Shown here one piece after another: positions 21,934 through 33,574 of a DNA stretch of 64,000 nt. The position numbers and the translations under genes are program-made. The notes under the pieces were generated by a model. It had not been told where the DNA came from. It saw nothing but the letters and a program-made list of their open reading frames with translations, and searched no databases. The stretch is from Romanomermis culicivorax (Eukaryota; Nematoda; Enoplea; Mermithida; Mermithidae), in NCBI GenBank assembly GCA_963922205.1, contig CAWUHX010000009.1:2108001-2172000 (forward strand). The letters run 5' to 3'. Each line of letters starts with the position of its first letter. Positions within the stretch are counted from its first letter, which is position 1.

Positions 21934-24749
21934 CCCGGTTCTCCTCCACAATACTGGCACTCCCACAGCAACAGTACGACTTCTTTTAAAACAGGACGGA
22001 CAGGGATGGTTGAAATTGCTTCCCATCTGCAATCCCCCAAAAAGTGTCTTTTCTACAACACTTTAAATTCAAAAACTTTGTTGTTGAATAGAACATGATT
22101 TCTGAGAGGTTCAACTTTCCCAATGATGAGTTGAAAATTAATCATACCTCAAAATTAGAAATTTTGGGTAGTTTCGTGCGCTGAGTTCCATGGTACCATT
22201 CGTTTTGCTTGTAAACGAAAATTCGCGCCGCTACAGCATGCCAAAGTTTGAAAATTGATGATTTTTTGGCATTTTTCAGTGGTCTTGCTAGCTAAGCGAT
22301 ATTTCATGGATCGGATTGATCTTATTTGGTGAATGAATATTCATGTTACAGAGGAGAGAATAAGCTCTCTTCTGATGTAATATTTACAGCAAATAATCAC
22401 ATATTACTCTTTTTCAAAAAATTTGAAGCGTAAAAATGAGCCGTCAAAATTGAAAAAAATTTTGTTGATGATCACTCCCGAGCACCTTCCAATCGGAAGC
22501 CGTAGAATTTTATTTTCTTATATTGTAGCTCATCCATTTTTACTCCATTGGTTAAATTTTCATCAAAATTTTTGTACCGTTTTGGGAGCTGCATTGCTCT
22601 GAAGAAGGCATACTTATGAAAAATTCATAGAAATCATTGTATGTGCCAGGTGGCCCTTGTGTACCCCTTGTGATATATTCATTACGTGTAGAATTATTAA
22701 ATAACTAACAAACTATAGTTGGATGTATTAATTGTTTCACAAGCAAACATTTTACACTCTGTAAGAAAGTTTAAACAGTCAAAAATTAGAAGCAAAAATA
22801 AAGAAAACTCCTGCTTAGAGGCACTCCCGAGCACCTTCACCTACAATTCTGCAGAATTTTATCTTTTTATTCTTCAGTTAATACATTCTTACAGTATCTG
22901 CGAAAGTAACATCTCATCATCGCGCACCGTTTTGGTAGCTGTAGAAATTTGCATACACTGCACTGTCATTCAAATTTTTTTTGAATTAGGATGAATACCC
23001 AGTCAATAAAGTTCTGGCAGCACAAGATGCCTCCTAACCGAATATATTATGAGAAAAAATGTGACTTGAAGTCCTGGCAAATTTTCATTGATCTAGGTTT
23101 GATGGTTTCTGAACGAATTGCTTCAAATGAAAAATCGAAAAGTTCGAAAACTTTTCTTAAATTTCAGAAATTGAGCGATTGTTTCAAATCCATTTACAGA
23201 AAAACGGCAAGAGTTAATCGCATACTCTTTGCTTTGTTGGAAGGGCACTGCAATCTACTATCCATTGCTCGATTTTTGTTTGGCCAACATCACGTGGTGT
23301 GAAACGGGATGCTTTCAACTATAGAGCACTTTCGCACAGCTTATAACATAGGTCATAGTCAGACAGCCGACATTTATTTTGTAACATTAAACTCAGCTTC
23401 AATTTTTTTCCGGTCAAATTACTGAAAAGAAAAATTTTTGATGCATCTCTTCTGAGGCGTCCTGTTGTGCAACCATTGTACATTGATCGATGAAATTTGT
23501 CGAGTGATTCGACTCACATCTTTTATTTTTACTCGTCTAATCTGAACGTTTTGGATTTTTCGTGCTTCTCGTTGATGGCATATTTAATGGAATTTATCAG
23601 AATTTTCGTATCAACTTTCATAATGTGCAGACACCTACAACTCCCAAAACGGTACATTAATTTGATTGAAATTTTAACACAATATGTTAGACATTAGTGG
23701 CTACAGAAATCAAGGAAAAAATTCTGTGGCATCCTATGGGAAGGTGCCCAAAATAGGCCCCAAAAGACTTTTTCGGTTTATTTTGACATCAAACTTTTAA
23801 GTACTGTAGCTATGTGAATTTTGATTTTTGCGCAGAATAAATGCTGTCACTATACTCAGCATGTAAAACTACTCAAAATATCTCTTTTTCAGATAATATT
23901 AATTTTCAACTTATCATAGGTCAATCGAGCAGAAGGTAGAATCTCTCAGAAATCGTGTCTCAAATAGAAGAGAATAAATTTGTTTATAACTTGTAATCAG
24001 CACAACTTACGGTGTGAATTCTATACAAAATGTTATATAGAATGAGTGGATTAAACATATCTTGCTCAACCGATTTAGTTCTAAGAAGACTTTGTGCTGT
24101 AGCCTTTTCTAAAAAAACTGATTTGGATTTCATGTGTCACTTTCCCAGAGCTGATTCCTGTTTTATTGACACTGAATTTAGCAAAAAAGTTCAATGCAGT
24201 TAGAAGCACACACGTGTGAGGGAGGACATGGGACTACAAACTACCTCAAGGGTTTTGAAGCTGGAAAATTTGTCAGGAAAAAAAATTTTTTTATCAACTG
24301 TTTTTGAATTTTTTGTCTCAAAAAACGCCGAAAATCCAAGGCCCATCCCTGTACCCTCCTCAAAATTTCGGAGATGCACATGTTTGGTTGGAAAGTGTGT
24401 TGATCCACTCAGGTGCAGAATGTGCAGACATGGAAAATTTTTTTGAGGAAGAATGAAAATCTAATATCGCGAAAGTGAATTTTTTCCAACTTTAACCCAA
24501 GTTCTCAAAAATCTAGTCCACATCTTTTCCTAGCTTGGCAACTATCCAAGCAAGTATATTCTTCTTCTTTCTGCCCCATCTAATAAACTAGTCCACCTCT
24601 TCTTAGTGGGCCTCAAATATTTATTAGAAGCACATTGAAGTTTTAAATTTGGTCATGTTCACATCAAAGAAACAATAAAAAAACAATCTTAGAGTAACGA
24701 ATTGTCACTTTCGGTAGAAGTAAAAAATGTGTAAACTGCATAAAACTCA
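21934..24749. other. Non-coding, with a triplicated ~140-bp repeat
   Basis: No coding region recognised. A segment starting CACTCCCGAGCACCTT and ending near ACCGTTTTGG(G/T)AGCTG occurs at about 22468-22605 and 22818-22945, and inverted at about 23624-23757. A segment at 24471-24590 is the inverted relative of 8140-8245. Frames at 22719-23302 have no family resemblance. Confidence 0.4.
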
Positions 24750-25128
24750 AAACAAGTTGTAAACATAGTGTAAAGTGACCATTTCCATTGAATTTCCCAT
24801 GATCAGGAACCCATCAACCAAAAAAATCGCAGAAATACCTTTGTTTACACATAGAACAATTTTTTGTGTCAAGTGGCTCTGTCCCCGAATCCCCCATGGT
24901 CAAAAACCCCTTCCACAAAAAATCACCGAAATACGCTTGTTTACACCTGGGATAATGTTTTTGTGTAAAGTGACCCCATTAATTGAATTCACTGTGGTCC
25001 AAAATTCCTTGCCCCAAATTATCACGAAAATACGCTTATTTACACCCGAGATAATTTTTCCTGTAGAATGACCGCATCCATCGAATTCCTAATGGTCGAA
25101 AACCCCTTCTTTCAAAGAGTCATGGGAG
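24750..25128. repeat. ~100-bp tandem repeat, left part
   Basis: Imperfect units of about 100 bp, each starting near GTGTAAAGTGACC and containing a GAATTC(C)...GGTC(A/C)AAAA block and a TTTACACC(C/T)G block. Unit starts are at about 24768, 24867, 24962 and 25060. The array is cut by the Gypsy element at 25129 and resumes at 39068. Confidence 0.65.
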
Positions 25129-25726
25129 TGTCAGGGATGGACATAGTCTATCTCCAGGTTGTGAAGAAATAGCCGAAGTCGACGCGTTTTGCGTCGACGC
25201 CGATTTGCATAGACACCGTGCATAAATATGCCGGTCGTCTATGTTTTTGGTCATTCATTGATTGTTTGTTTATTTTTTATAAAGAAGAAATCGGCGGCCC
25301 AGTAGGGCATTAATTATATTATTTGTTATATTATTTTTTGGTGGAGCATTTCCACCCAAATACAACGACCCCCAGCCGGACATTATTTCGATTACTCGCA
25401 GCGGAGGGAACGCAGGTTAGACCCCGGATTTCTGGAGAGCCACCCAGCATGCAAGTCTACATTTACAACTCGGTTCTCGGCCTGACTTCTGATTTTGCCC
25501 CTGGTTTGAAGTTACTTGAGCTCAGGGTGTTATCATATCTTCTGCAGTTCTTCGGGATGAAAGCAGGAGATCTTTGTTGATTTTGAGACTGACCGAACTG
25601 TCGCAAACTGATTCTACCTAAGGTTTCGGCCTGATTAGGTGAATTAGCTAGTGACTGATTAGGTCTATTTTTGGTATCAAATCCTTTATTATATTTCTCA
25701 ACCTCAACACAAGTCTCATTTCAACA
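25129..25726 (+). repeat. 5' LTR of element 2
   Basis: A 598-bp direct repeat of 38470-39067. It contains a perfect hairpin (GTCGACGC, GTTTT loop, GCGTCGAC) at 25178-25198. The sequence after it (AGTGGTGGCTTCTGAC...) is in the primer-binding-site position. The tRNA was not identified. Confidence 0.92.
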
Positions 25727-25824
25727 AGTGGTGGCTTCTGACTCTCAAAGTAACAGAAAATCAGAGGCAAACTCGAGGAGTCAAAAAACCTATTGGTTTT
25801 TATAGAGAACTGGGAGGTTACAAA

Positions 25825-28800
25825 ATGAGTAAAGACAACCTAGGTGGCCTCAAGAGCTCCGGTTTGCCCCGAACACCACCGGGAAAAAAGGCCCGTGATG
25901 CAGAAAAGTTAATTGTCCTGACTTCAGCTGAAACTTCAGCTGAAGAGGACAATTGCTCAGATCATAGGCCTTTATCGGTGGAAAATGAAGGCAACCGACC
26001 TTCGACCTCGACAGCTGTCGAGAGGGAGGACGACGACGCGATATTATCGGCCAATAAAGATCAAATATTCAAAATTCCGTCGTGGACAAACCTCCCGAAG
26101 AGAGGCGAATATTTACATCCGCCTATTATGGGACCGGTGCGTCCATTACCGAAGATGAACATTCCGGTTTTGGATCAACAGCAGCGCCGGCCAATTAATA
26201 AACCCGCCCAGTTATTCGATACGTACCATCGATTATATTGGGATAACGAGCGGGAGGAACATCGAGAAAATCCTCGAAAGAGCTCATTAGAAGACAAACT
26301 GGACCAGATCATGAACAGGTTAGATGTTTATGATAGCATATTCGCCAACATTGCTAATACAGGTTCACAGAAAGCCAGTAAGGCAAATGAACCGAGGCAA
26401 AGCAATGCTGGCTGTTTGGAACAAGGTGGTGCATTGAAGTTTGAGCAGGGCCAGGATGAGTTAGTGTGGCAAAATGATGGCATCACTCTTCAGCAAGACT
26501 GTAGACGGAAAGACCAAAAGTCAAGTCTCGGTCCTAAAGAGCAGTATATGTCTCATTTGCCCACTACCTCAAAAGTGGAGCAGAGAGTGAGTAGTTGTGG
26601 TTTTGACGAAGGCCTAAAAAACCCAAGTCTGATAAATCCAACTATCTCACAACAGAGCAGTTGTATTAGGGGAGAGACCCCAAGTGTCAGGCAGCAGGTC
26701 ATGCCTACAATGATTCCGATTGACCCAGCTTTATGGGTCAATCCGGCTCAAGTAGGCCCAACTGTCTATGACATTGAAAGGGCGATCAAACCGAAATTAC
26801 TGCAATCTGATATGCCAAGTAAACAGGTTCTTGCTTTTCTAGTGGAGCTAGAAGGTGAGTTTCGTAAGAATACTCCTGATGAGGTGAAACTAGAAGCATT
26901 AACCCGCTTGTCAAGGGACTTGCCGAAAGAATTGGCCGAAGAGTCAACGACATATAGGGAGGCCCGAGACAAGACTTTGAATTATTGTGCTCCAGATTGT
27001 AACCTGGACATGCTCAAACGGGATTTATTAGATATTAAGCAGGAACCCGATGAAGCAGCAACCAAATTTTTAAAAAGGGTTCGAGCACATGTGAATCTCG
27101 TTTATCAGAGTGAAACAAAGGAGTTTAAAAATAAAGTAATCATTGAAACCTTTTTCTATAGGAGTTCTTTGACTTATCAATTAGAACTGCAGAAAGACAT
27201 AGCAAAATTCAAAAATTGGTATGATCTTTCGCAGGCAGTCTATGAGATAGAGTTAAAGTACCGGAATGCGATTAGAACATTTGGGCCAAGAGAACAGCCC
27301 ATGATGATAAATACGGCACAAGCGGAAATTGCTGAGGAGCAGCAAGCCGATGTGAATGTAATCCAAAGACCTTATGAAAGCGCCCAAAAATGCAATAGGG
27401 ACTTTAGAAGACCAAACACAGAAAGGCAAACTCCAATGCAATCTTCGCAAAATCAATTGATAGATATAGCAGATGAGGAAGTACTTGAAGTACCTCCACA
27501 ACAGGCCATAATGCCTCGGCAACAGCCTGTTGAGGAGCCAAAAAAGGACTCCCTCATGGTGGCTTTATCTAAGGAGTTTATCAAAATGGCACAATGTTAT
27601 GAGGAGATTAGGAACCCGACCAAAGCTCAAGAGGAAGCCATAACTGCTTTAACTCAGAAAGTTGATAAAGCGAAAGCGAAAAGTCAACAAGAGGTTCAGC
27701 AGCGAAAATGGTGTACTTACCACGAAAATAACACTCACAACACGATTGATTGTAGAACCTTGAATTTTTATAAAGGTCTGCAAAATCGTGGAAGGGGTGG
27801 AAATAGTGGAAGAGGCTTTGGAAGAGGAAGTCCTAGAGGAAGTTTTGGAAATTTCCGAGGTAGAGGAAATTTCAGAGGTAATTTCAGAGGAAATTACGGA
27901 GGAAGTAGAGGAGGTTTTGGTAACGAAGGCGAAAGGGGAGCTTATCAAGTTTCGTTTCCTGATGACGAGGCGGAAAATTTGCAAGAATATGCCGAGTTTC
28001 AGGAATACGTAAAGTTGAAGAAGCTCAGGGAGCAGATGAGGTTGTTACAGGCTACCACCCAGCTGATGTTACCAGGACCAAATCTAATGGACCAACAACC
28101 AGTAATTGCAAATCAGAGTTCAAATACCCTGTTGGTTCCGCAAAAGGTAGTTAGTCCGTCGCAAGCCTTCGGCAAGAAAGACCAACCGCCAAGTAGTGGT
28201 GTCAATAGTGTACAGCAAGAACCAATGATGGAGATGAAGTTGTGTGGTTTACATAATTGTGCAATGGAGAAAGAAGAAAATGTGCCAGAAATGGAATGCA
28301 GTGCCGAGTATGGTAGAATGGCGACTGCAGAGGAACTGGATATGTTAGCAAAATACCCTAGAACACAGCCATTTCACATCAAAGTAACTGTGTGTTCTAC
28401 TACTGCAAAGGCACTGATTGACACGGGAGCTCAGTGTTCGGTGATGTCGGGTGATTTCTTGAAAAAATCACTTGGACTGGAGTATACAGCGTACCCTAAG
28501 ATCCTAAAAGACACTGTTGCCAATGGTAAAGTAGTTAGTGCACATGGTTACGTCCAATTTCAAATGCAATGTGGTTATGGCTGTTTTCCAGTTAAAGCTA
28601 TCATAATACCAGGGTCCGCAGAAGATTTGATATTGGGAACAGACTTCCTGGCGCATCCAGAAGTCAATACAGTAATAGATTTTGGAAAAGGTTCAATGAC
28701 TATGATGGGTGTGAAGAAAAGTATTGATTTGTTAACATCTGATAAGAAAGCAATTCCAATAGTGGGGATGCATAATCCGATGATAGCAGAATCAATACAG

Positions 28801-31800
28801 GAAAATTCTATTGAAGAAGATCAATGTTCGACAATTGGGCAGCTGGAAGATCTAGTTCCAGTAGTGGCTTGTAATAGAATTTACATTCCACATGGAACAG
28901 ATCAGCTAGTGAAAGCTAAATTGTGGAATAAATCCTCGGCAAATAGAATAAATGGAATCATCGTCGAAGGAGATGATTCAGAAACGAGATTCAGAGTAGA
29001 TGATACTATAGTTGATGGTTCAAAGGAGGACTTTGTATTGATGATCTCCAATAATACGGGTTCCGGTTGCCTGATAGAACCTAATCGAGTTCTTGGCTAC
29101 TGTAACTCCGTATTTCGGGGAGAATCAAGTGTATCAATTTTACAGGCAGGAAATAGTGGAGAAAGTAGCCTAGAGGGCATTTTCGATGCCAAGGAATCAA
29201 AATTCGATGGAGTTGTGTTTCTGGAAGCATTGTACAAAATGACCTCTAAAGCTACAGTGTCAGAGGAACAGAAAGAGATGGCGATACGGCAACTCATGAA
29301 ATACGGGGATGTATTTAGCTTACCTCATGATCCTCTGACAACTACTCCCCATCTTACTTGTAAAATTAATACGGGTGATGGAATCATCGTCCCTGTGGCG
29401 AAACATTACTACAGAGCTGCCATTGAGCGTCGACCATATATCAGACAACATGTGCAGGAAATGCTAGACAAAGGAGTCATAGAGCCATCAAGATTGCCCT
29501 GGGCGGCGCCATTATTCCTAGTAGGGAAGAAAGATGGGTCGCTCAGGCCGGTTGTTGATTTCAGAGGCTTGAACGAGGTTACGAAGGATGATCGATATCC
29601 AATACCAAGAATGGATGATTATCTGGACTGCCTCGGGAGAGCAAAATTTTATACGACTCTTGACCTTAAGTCTGGCTATTGGCAAGTGCCAATGGAAGAA
29701 GGCAGTAAAGAAAAGACTGCTTTCCTGTGTCAAGAAGGGTTGTTTCAGTTCAAAGTAATGCCCTTTGGACTGAAAAATGCACCAGCCGAGTTCCAGAGGA
29801 TGATGGAGAGAATCCTTCATCCTCATGTGTGGAAGATATGTCTAGTTTACATAGAGGATATCATAGTGTTCTCGAATACGTTCGAGGAACACATAGAAAA
29901 TTTGAAATTGGTCCTAGATGCTCTGAGACGAGCCCAGCTTACACTTAAACCGGAAAAATGTGAATTCCTACCAAAGAAGGTTAATTTTCTTGGTCACATT
30001 TTGGATTCTAATGGAATTTCGCCCGATCCGAAAAAAGTGCAAGCTATTAAGGAGTTTGAATTCCCGGACTCGGTCAAGCATATGCAAAGGTTTCTCGGAA
30101 TGCTCCAGTGGTGTAAAAAATTTATACCACATCTGGCAAAGCACGCAGAACCTTTGTATAAGCTGACGGCCAAGAAAAGGAATAAATGGCTCGTCACAGA
30201 GGATCACTACAAAGCATTTAATGCTTTGAAAGAAGCACTGGTATCAGTTCCATTTCTTAGGTACCCAGTAATGGATGGCTCAGCCCAATTCATTCTACAA
30301 ACCGATGCCAGTGGAACAGCACTAGGGGCTGTTCTGTATCAAGAGTCTGGAGATGATAAGTGGGTCATAGCATACAGTAGCCGTGTGCTAAAAGAGGACG
30401 AGAAAAAGTGGTGCGCAACCGAAAGGGAGTGCCTCCCGATTATCTACGGCCTCAAAATCTATCGGCACTATTTATTGGGGCAGAAAGTATTGATTAAGAC
30501 AGATCACAGACCACTGTTATCAATGAAAGTCAACACTACAACAAATGACAAATTGAAACGGTGGTATGCGATCATAAATCAATACAACCACAAGTTAGAA
30601 TACGTGCCAGGTAGACAAAATGCTATGGCTGACTTTCTCTCTAGAAAGGATGAGCCAGAGGATGTGGTGAAATCACCACCGAAGTGGGAAAGTATGTTCA
30701 AGTCGGATGTTGTTTCCTCCGATGTCAAAGGAATAATAAAAGAACAACAAGAACAACAACAAATTTCCTTGATGGCCGAGAGGAACAACATCCTCGAAAA
30801 GAATAAATCCCACAAGGATAAAAAGGAAGAAGAGGATGCTCGAAATTGTCCTGAGGATGAAAGAGAGCATCCTAAAGGAGTAGAAGCGGTAGTAACCCGA
30901 AGCAAAGCTCGTGTTTCTGAAAAGGTGCAGAAAGAAAATCAGGAAACTGATAGATCTGCGATACCTAAGGAACAAGACAATGTGCAGTGGTTACACCCTA
31001 GAAAGGAAGAGGAGTTTGATAAACCGGGAACATCAGGAGAAAAAGAGATATCTATTGGCCTGATCCCAGATGACTTGATGAGCAAACTGCAAAAAGCAGA
31101 CGAAAGCTTAAAGCCAATCTGGGATAGATTAGGTGCGAATAGCACCACGAAGTATCACACTGGGTTCTACAAAGAAAATGGTGTATTGTATAGGGAAACT
31201 GAGGCAGAAAGCGAAGACCAATTGGTCGTACCCGCAAACCTCAGGGACTCTGTGCTGCATCAGCATCATGGTGCTGTGATAATGACACACCAGGGTTTCA
31301 AAAGAACTCTGAGTGTCATGAAATTGCACTATTGGTGGCCTGGCATGGAAAAAGATGTCAGGGAATGGATAAAATACTGCGTTGTCTGTCAAATGGCAAC
31401 TGCAGGAAAGCCATCCATTCCTCCGTTGATACCCATTGTGCCACAAGGTCCATTCGACATTGTATCCGTGGATATAGTAGGAATTTCGCCTTTGGGAGAA
31501 AGAATGCCTTATGTTATAGTTTTCCAGGACTATTTCACAAAATGGGTTGAAGCTGAAATGATCCCGGATCAATCAGCAAATTCAGTTGTGAATGCGTTCT
31601 TAGAAACTATAATATTTAGGCATGGAACACCAACGAAACTCCTAAGTGACAATGGATCTTGTTTTACTTCGGATTTAATGAAATCAGTTTGTGATTTATT
31701 AGAGTGTAAGAAGATCTTCACTACTGCTTACCACCCTCAGGGTAATGGTATGGTAGAGAGGTTCAACCAAACTCTAATAAAACAACTGAGAAAAGTAGCT

Positions 31801-32382
31801 ATCGGTGAACCCGATAGCTGGCCAAGATATCTCAAATCAGTGGTCTTTGCCTACAATGCTACCCCACACGCAGTGACGAAGGCCTCGCCATTTGCGTTGT
31901 TACGGGGCCATGAGGCAAAGTTCGGGATGAATTTGTCAAAAGCCCTTAAAATAGTAATGCCCATGAATTATGAGGCATACAAATTCATCCTAACAGACCA
32001 CTTAACCAGGCTTTATGGTATTATTGCCGAAAATATCCAGAAAGCAGCGGAAGCTAGCAAAAGATATTTCGACAAGAAAATTAAAACCTCGGTTTTTAAA
32101 GAAAATGATTGGGTACTTCTTAAAGTTGATAAGCAAAAGAAACTAGGCTTAACTTGGGAAGGACCCTTCATTATAACTGATGTTTCCAGGTTAGAAGATA
32201 ATGTCATAACAATTGCACGTTATGATAATCTTTTGCTACGGCAAAAGGTTTCAGCAAGTAGGCTGAAAATTTTTCGCTACGAGACTACACGATGGCAGAA
32301 CTACGTAAAAAATCGATCAAATCGTCTTACTGTACCTTCGCAATCAGCGGAGAGTAGTGCGACGCCCGGTGTAGTTTCGTAG
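25825..32382 (+). CDS. gag-pol: Gag-Pol polyprotein of Ty3/Gypsy element 2
   Basis: A single 2185-codon frame from the ATG at 25825, 98 bases after the LTR. A capsid-like region spans about residues 310-480. A CX2HX4HX4C knuckle lies at about 630-643, followed by an RGG/GRG stretch at about 655-703. The aspartic protease motif DTGAQ is near 866 and [10 protein letters not shown] near 930. Reverse transcriptase spans about 1208-1400, with [12 protein letters not shown] near 1277. The catalytic box reads YIED (residues 1342-1345) instead of YxDD. RNase H starts near 1488. A charged, Lys/Glu-rich linker lies at about 1640-1740. Integrase has an HHCC finger near 1808-1860, then Asp, Asp and Glu with 35 residues between the last two (SDNGS...GMVER), and a GPF-type C-terminal module. 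There is no chromodomain. The frame is intact, but the Asp-to-Glu change probably cripples reverse transcription. Confidence 0.95.
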   Translation: MSKDNLGGLKSSGLPRTPPGKKARDAEKLIVLTSAETSAEEDNCSDHRPLSVENEGNRPSTSTAVEREDDDAILSANKDQIFKIPSWTNLPKRGEYLHPPIMGPVRPLPKMNIPVLDQQQRRPINKPAQLFDTYHRLYWDNEREEHRENPRKSSLEDKLDQIMNRLDVYDSIFANIANTGSQKASKANEPRQSNAGCLEQGGALKFEQGQDELVWQNDGITLQQDCRRKDQKSSLGPKEQYMSHLPTTSKVEQRVSSCGFDEGLKNPSLINPTISQQSSCIRGETPSVRQQVMPTMIPIDPALWVNPAQVGPTVYDIERAIKPKLLQSDMPSKQVLAFLVELEGEFRKNTPDEVKLEALTRLSRDLPKELAEESTTYREARDKTLNYCAPDCNLDMLKRDLLDIKQEPDEAATKFLKRVRAHVNLVYQSETKEFKNKVIIETFFYRSSLTYQLELQKDIAKFKNWYDLSQAVYEIELKYRNAIRTFGPREQPMMINTAQAEIAEEQQADVNVIQRPYESAQKCNRDFRRPNTERQTPMQSSQNQLIDIADEEVLEVPPQQAIMPRQQPVEEPKKDSLMVALSKEFIKMAQCYEEIRNPTKAQEEAITALTQKVDKAKAKSQQEVQQRKWCTYHENNTHNTIDCRTLNFYKGLQNRGRGGNSGRGFGRGSPRGSFGNFRGRGNFRGNFRGNYGGSRGGFGNEGERGAYQVSFPDDEAENLQEYAEFQEYVKLKKLREQMRLLQATTQLMLPGPNLMDQQPVIANQSSNTLLVPQKVVSPSQAFGKKDQPPSSGVNSVQQEPMMEMKLCGLHNCAMEKEENVPEMECSAEYGRMATAEELDMLAKYPRTQPFHIKVTVCSTTAKALIDTGAQCSVMSGDFLKKSLGLEYTAYPKILKDTVANGKVVSAHGYVQFQMQCGYGCFPVKAIIIPGSAEDLILGTDFLAHPEVNTVIDFGKGSMTMMGVKKSIDLLTSDKKAIPIVGMHNPMIAESIQENSIEEDQCSTIGQLEDLVPVVACNRIYIPHGTDQLVKAKLWNKSSANRINGIIVEGDDSETRFRVDDTIVDGSKEDFVLMISNNTGSGCLIEPNRVLGYCNSVFRGESSVSILQAGNSGESSLEGIFDAKESKFDGVVFLEALYKMTSKATVSEEQKEMAIRQLMKYGDVFSLPHDPLTTTPHLTCKINTGDGIIVPVAKHYYRAAIERRPYIRQHVQEMLDKGVIEPSRLPWAAPLFLVGKKDGSLRPVVDFRGLNEVTKDDRYPIPRMDDYLDCLGRAKFYTTLDLKSGYWQVPMEEGSKEKTAFLCQEGLFQFKVMPFGLKNAPAEFQRMMERILHPHVWKICLVYIEDIIVFSNTFEEHIENLKLVLDALRRAQLTLKPEKCEFLPKKVNFLGHILDSNGISPDPKKVQAIKEFEFPDSVKHMQRFLGMLQWCKKFIPHLAKHAEPLYKLTAKKRNKWLVTEDHYKAFNALKEALVSVPFLRYPVMDGSAQFILQTDASGTALGAVLYQESGDDKWVIAYSSRVLKEDEKKWCATERECLPIIYGLKIYRHYLLGQKVLIKTDHRPLLSMKVNTTTNDKLKRWYAIINQYNHKLEYVPGRQNAMADFLSRKDEPEDVVKSPPKWESMFKSDVVSSDVKGIIKEQQEQQQISLMAERNNILEKNKSHKDKKEEEDARNCPEDEREHPKGVEAVVTRSKARVSEKVQKENQETDRSAIPKEQDNVQWLHPRKEEEFDKPGTSGEKEISIGLIPDDLMSKLQKADESLKPIWDRLGANSTTKYHTGFYKENGVLYRETEAESEDQLVVPANLRDSVLHQHHGAVIMTHQGFKRTLSVMKLHYWWPGMEKDVREWIKYCVVCQMATAGKPSIPPLIPIVPQGPFDIVSVDIVGISPLGERMPYVIVFQDYFTKWVEAEMIPDQSANSVVNAFLETIIFRHGTPTKLLSDNGSCFTSDLMKSVCDLLECKKIFTTAYHPQGNGMVERFNQTLIKQLRKVAIGEPDSWPRYLKSVVFAYNATPHAVTKASPFALLRGHEAKFGMNLSKALKIVMPMNYEAYKFILTDHLTRLYGIIAENIQKAAEASKRYFDKKIKTSVFKENDWVLLKVDKQKKLGLTWEGPFIITDVSRLEDNVITIARYDNLLLRQKVSASRLKIFRYETTRWQNYVKNRSNRLTVPSQSAESSATPGVVS

Positions 32383-32658
32383 CAGCAAAATCTGCTGATT
32401 TGCGTGTATTTATTTTGTATATTTAATAAATATTTATTCCAATTGTGTTTTGTAACAGTTAAAATCCGTTTTCATATTTTTTGAAATGTAGGATTGTGCT
32501 TTAACGAAGGGGGGGAAAAGCTTTTAAAGCGAAAGACCCGTTTTCGTACATTTTTTCATTTTACACTTTCTTGGTTAACAACTCCAAATCATTCAAAAAT
32601 TTCAAAAATCGTGTCCCGCGTCTACTCTTCATTTTCAAATCTTTTCGAAAAATTGTGA
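32383..32658 (+). other. Spacer between pol and the accessory genes
   Basis: AT-rich, non-coding as far as I can see, containing AATAAATATTTATT-like words just after the pol stop. No recognisable promoter. Confidence 0.4.
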
Positions 32659-32917
32659 ATGGAAGAACCCTCCCGTGAGGTAATTTGCAGCCGCAAGGGA
32701 ATAGACTGTAAATGTTTTATACATCTGTCTACTTTTCACAGCTGCAAATCCGGTTTTAAAAATTTTAAAAATTATTTCGGTGCAAAGAATCGGGCCCAGA
32801 AAAAATTTCGAATGGGTACGCCGAAGGATTGTACTCGGACGTACAACGCGACGGACGATGAAGTCCAATTTGGGGAGCCGCACCCGCGGCAGAATAATCG
32901 CTATTTTTTGGTCGACG
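32659..32917 (+). CDS. Candidate 5' exon of accessory gene 1 in LTR element 2
   Basis: An 86-codon open stretch from the ATG at 32659 runs to a GTAAGC donor at 32918, leaving one codon base. The acceptor TTTTTTAG at 33547-33554 joins with matching phase to the large frame that follows, whose own frame is open upstream of its first ATG. The residues are basic and Cys/His-containing, with no recognised domain. The splice is inferred from sites and phase only. Without it, this is a free-standing 89-codon frame. Confidence 0.35.
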
Positions 32918-33554
32918 GTAAGCAATAATTTTATATTTGTAAATAGTTAGGTAAGAAAATGAGTGGAGGTTACGCTCGTCAGGGGTGTTTTGTATGACTG
33001 TTTCTGTGCCCTTTCTCGGACGAGCTACCAACTGGGAGTTGAGAATTTAACACAAAAAATTAGGTAGAAGGGGGTGGCAAGGGCCGAACCTAGGTGATCC
33101 GAAAAAGACTTCGGTCGAATTAGGTGATCCGATTAGGGGAGGTTTTTGTCATTCCCGCTCCCTCTGGTTTCCGCAAAGCGGCGAAGAAGGGGATTAGCAG
33201 GAGTTAGTCGTGGAGATCAAGGTTGTGATCGATTAAGCGCTGATCGAGTAGCAAAGGTGTGTTGGGTTAGAGTGAAAAACACCTAATTTCACATATTTTT
33301 GCCTATCAATTTTGGTTTCTATAAAGGGACACCCAACGGCCAGATAGGCTAAAAATCAAGTTCCCGCTCCAAAATTTCAAAAGTTCAAAAGTTAAAACGG
33401 TGTTCTGCACAAAGGTGCTAGAGTTTTCCCCAAAGGTTAAAGGAGTAATAGTGGGTAAAATTACCCAAAGAGTTTAAAAAGGGTCACGAAAATGCACATA
33501 AAGAGTCAGTAGAGTATGTCTGTCTAAAATTTAAATCTCTCCTGAATTTTTTAG
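32918..33554 (+). other. Candidate intron, 637 bp
   Basis: Bounded by GTAAGC and TTTTTTAG and phase-consistent with the frames on either side. If it is not an intron, this is simply non-coding leader before the accessory gene at 33575. Confidence 0.35.
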
Positions 33555-33574
33555 ACCACAATATCCGTCGGGCA

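Noticed and set aside
27649..28012. Extra frames within gag-pol (Ser/Thr-rich minus-strand frame and a Glu/Val-rich plus-strand frame)
   Set aside because: Shadow frames of the RGG-encoding GGAAGAGG-type repeats.
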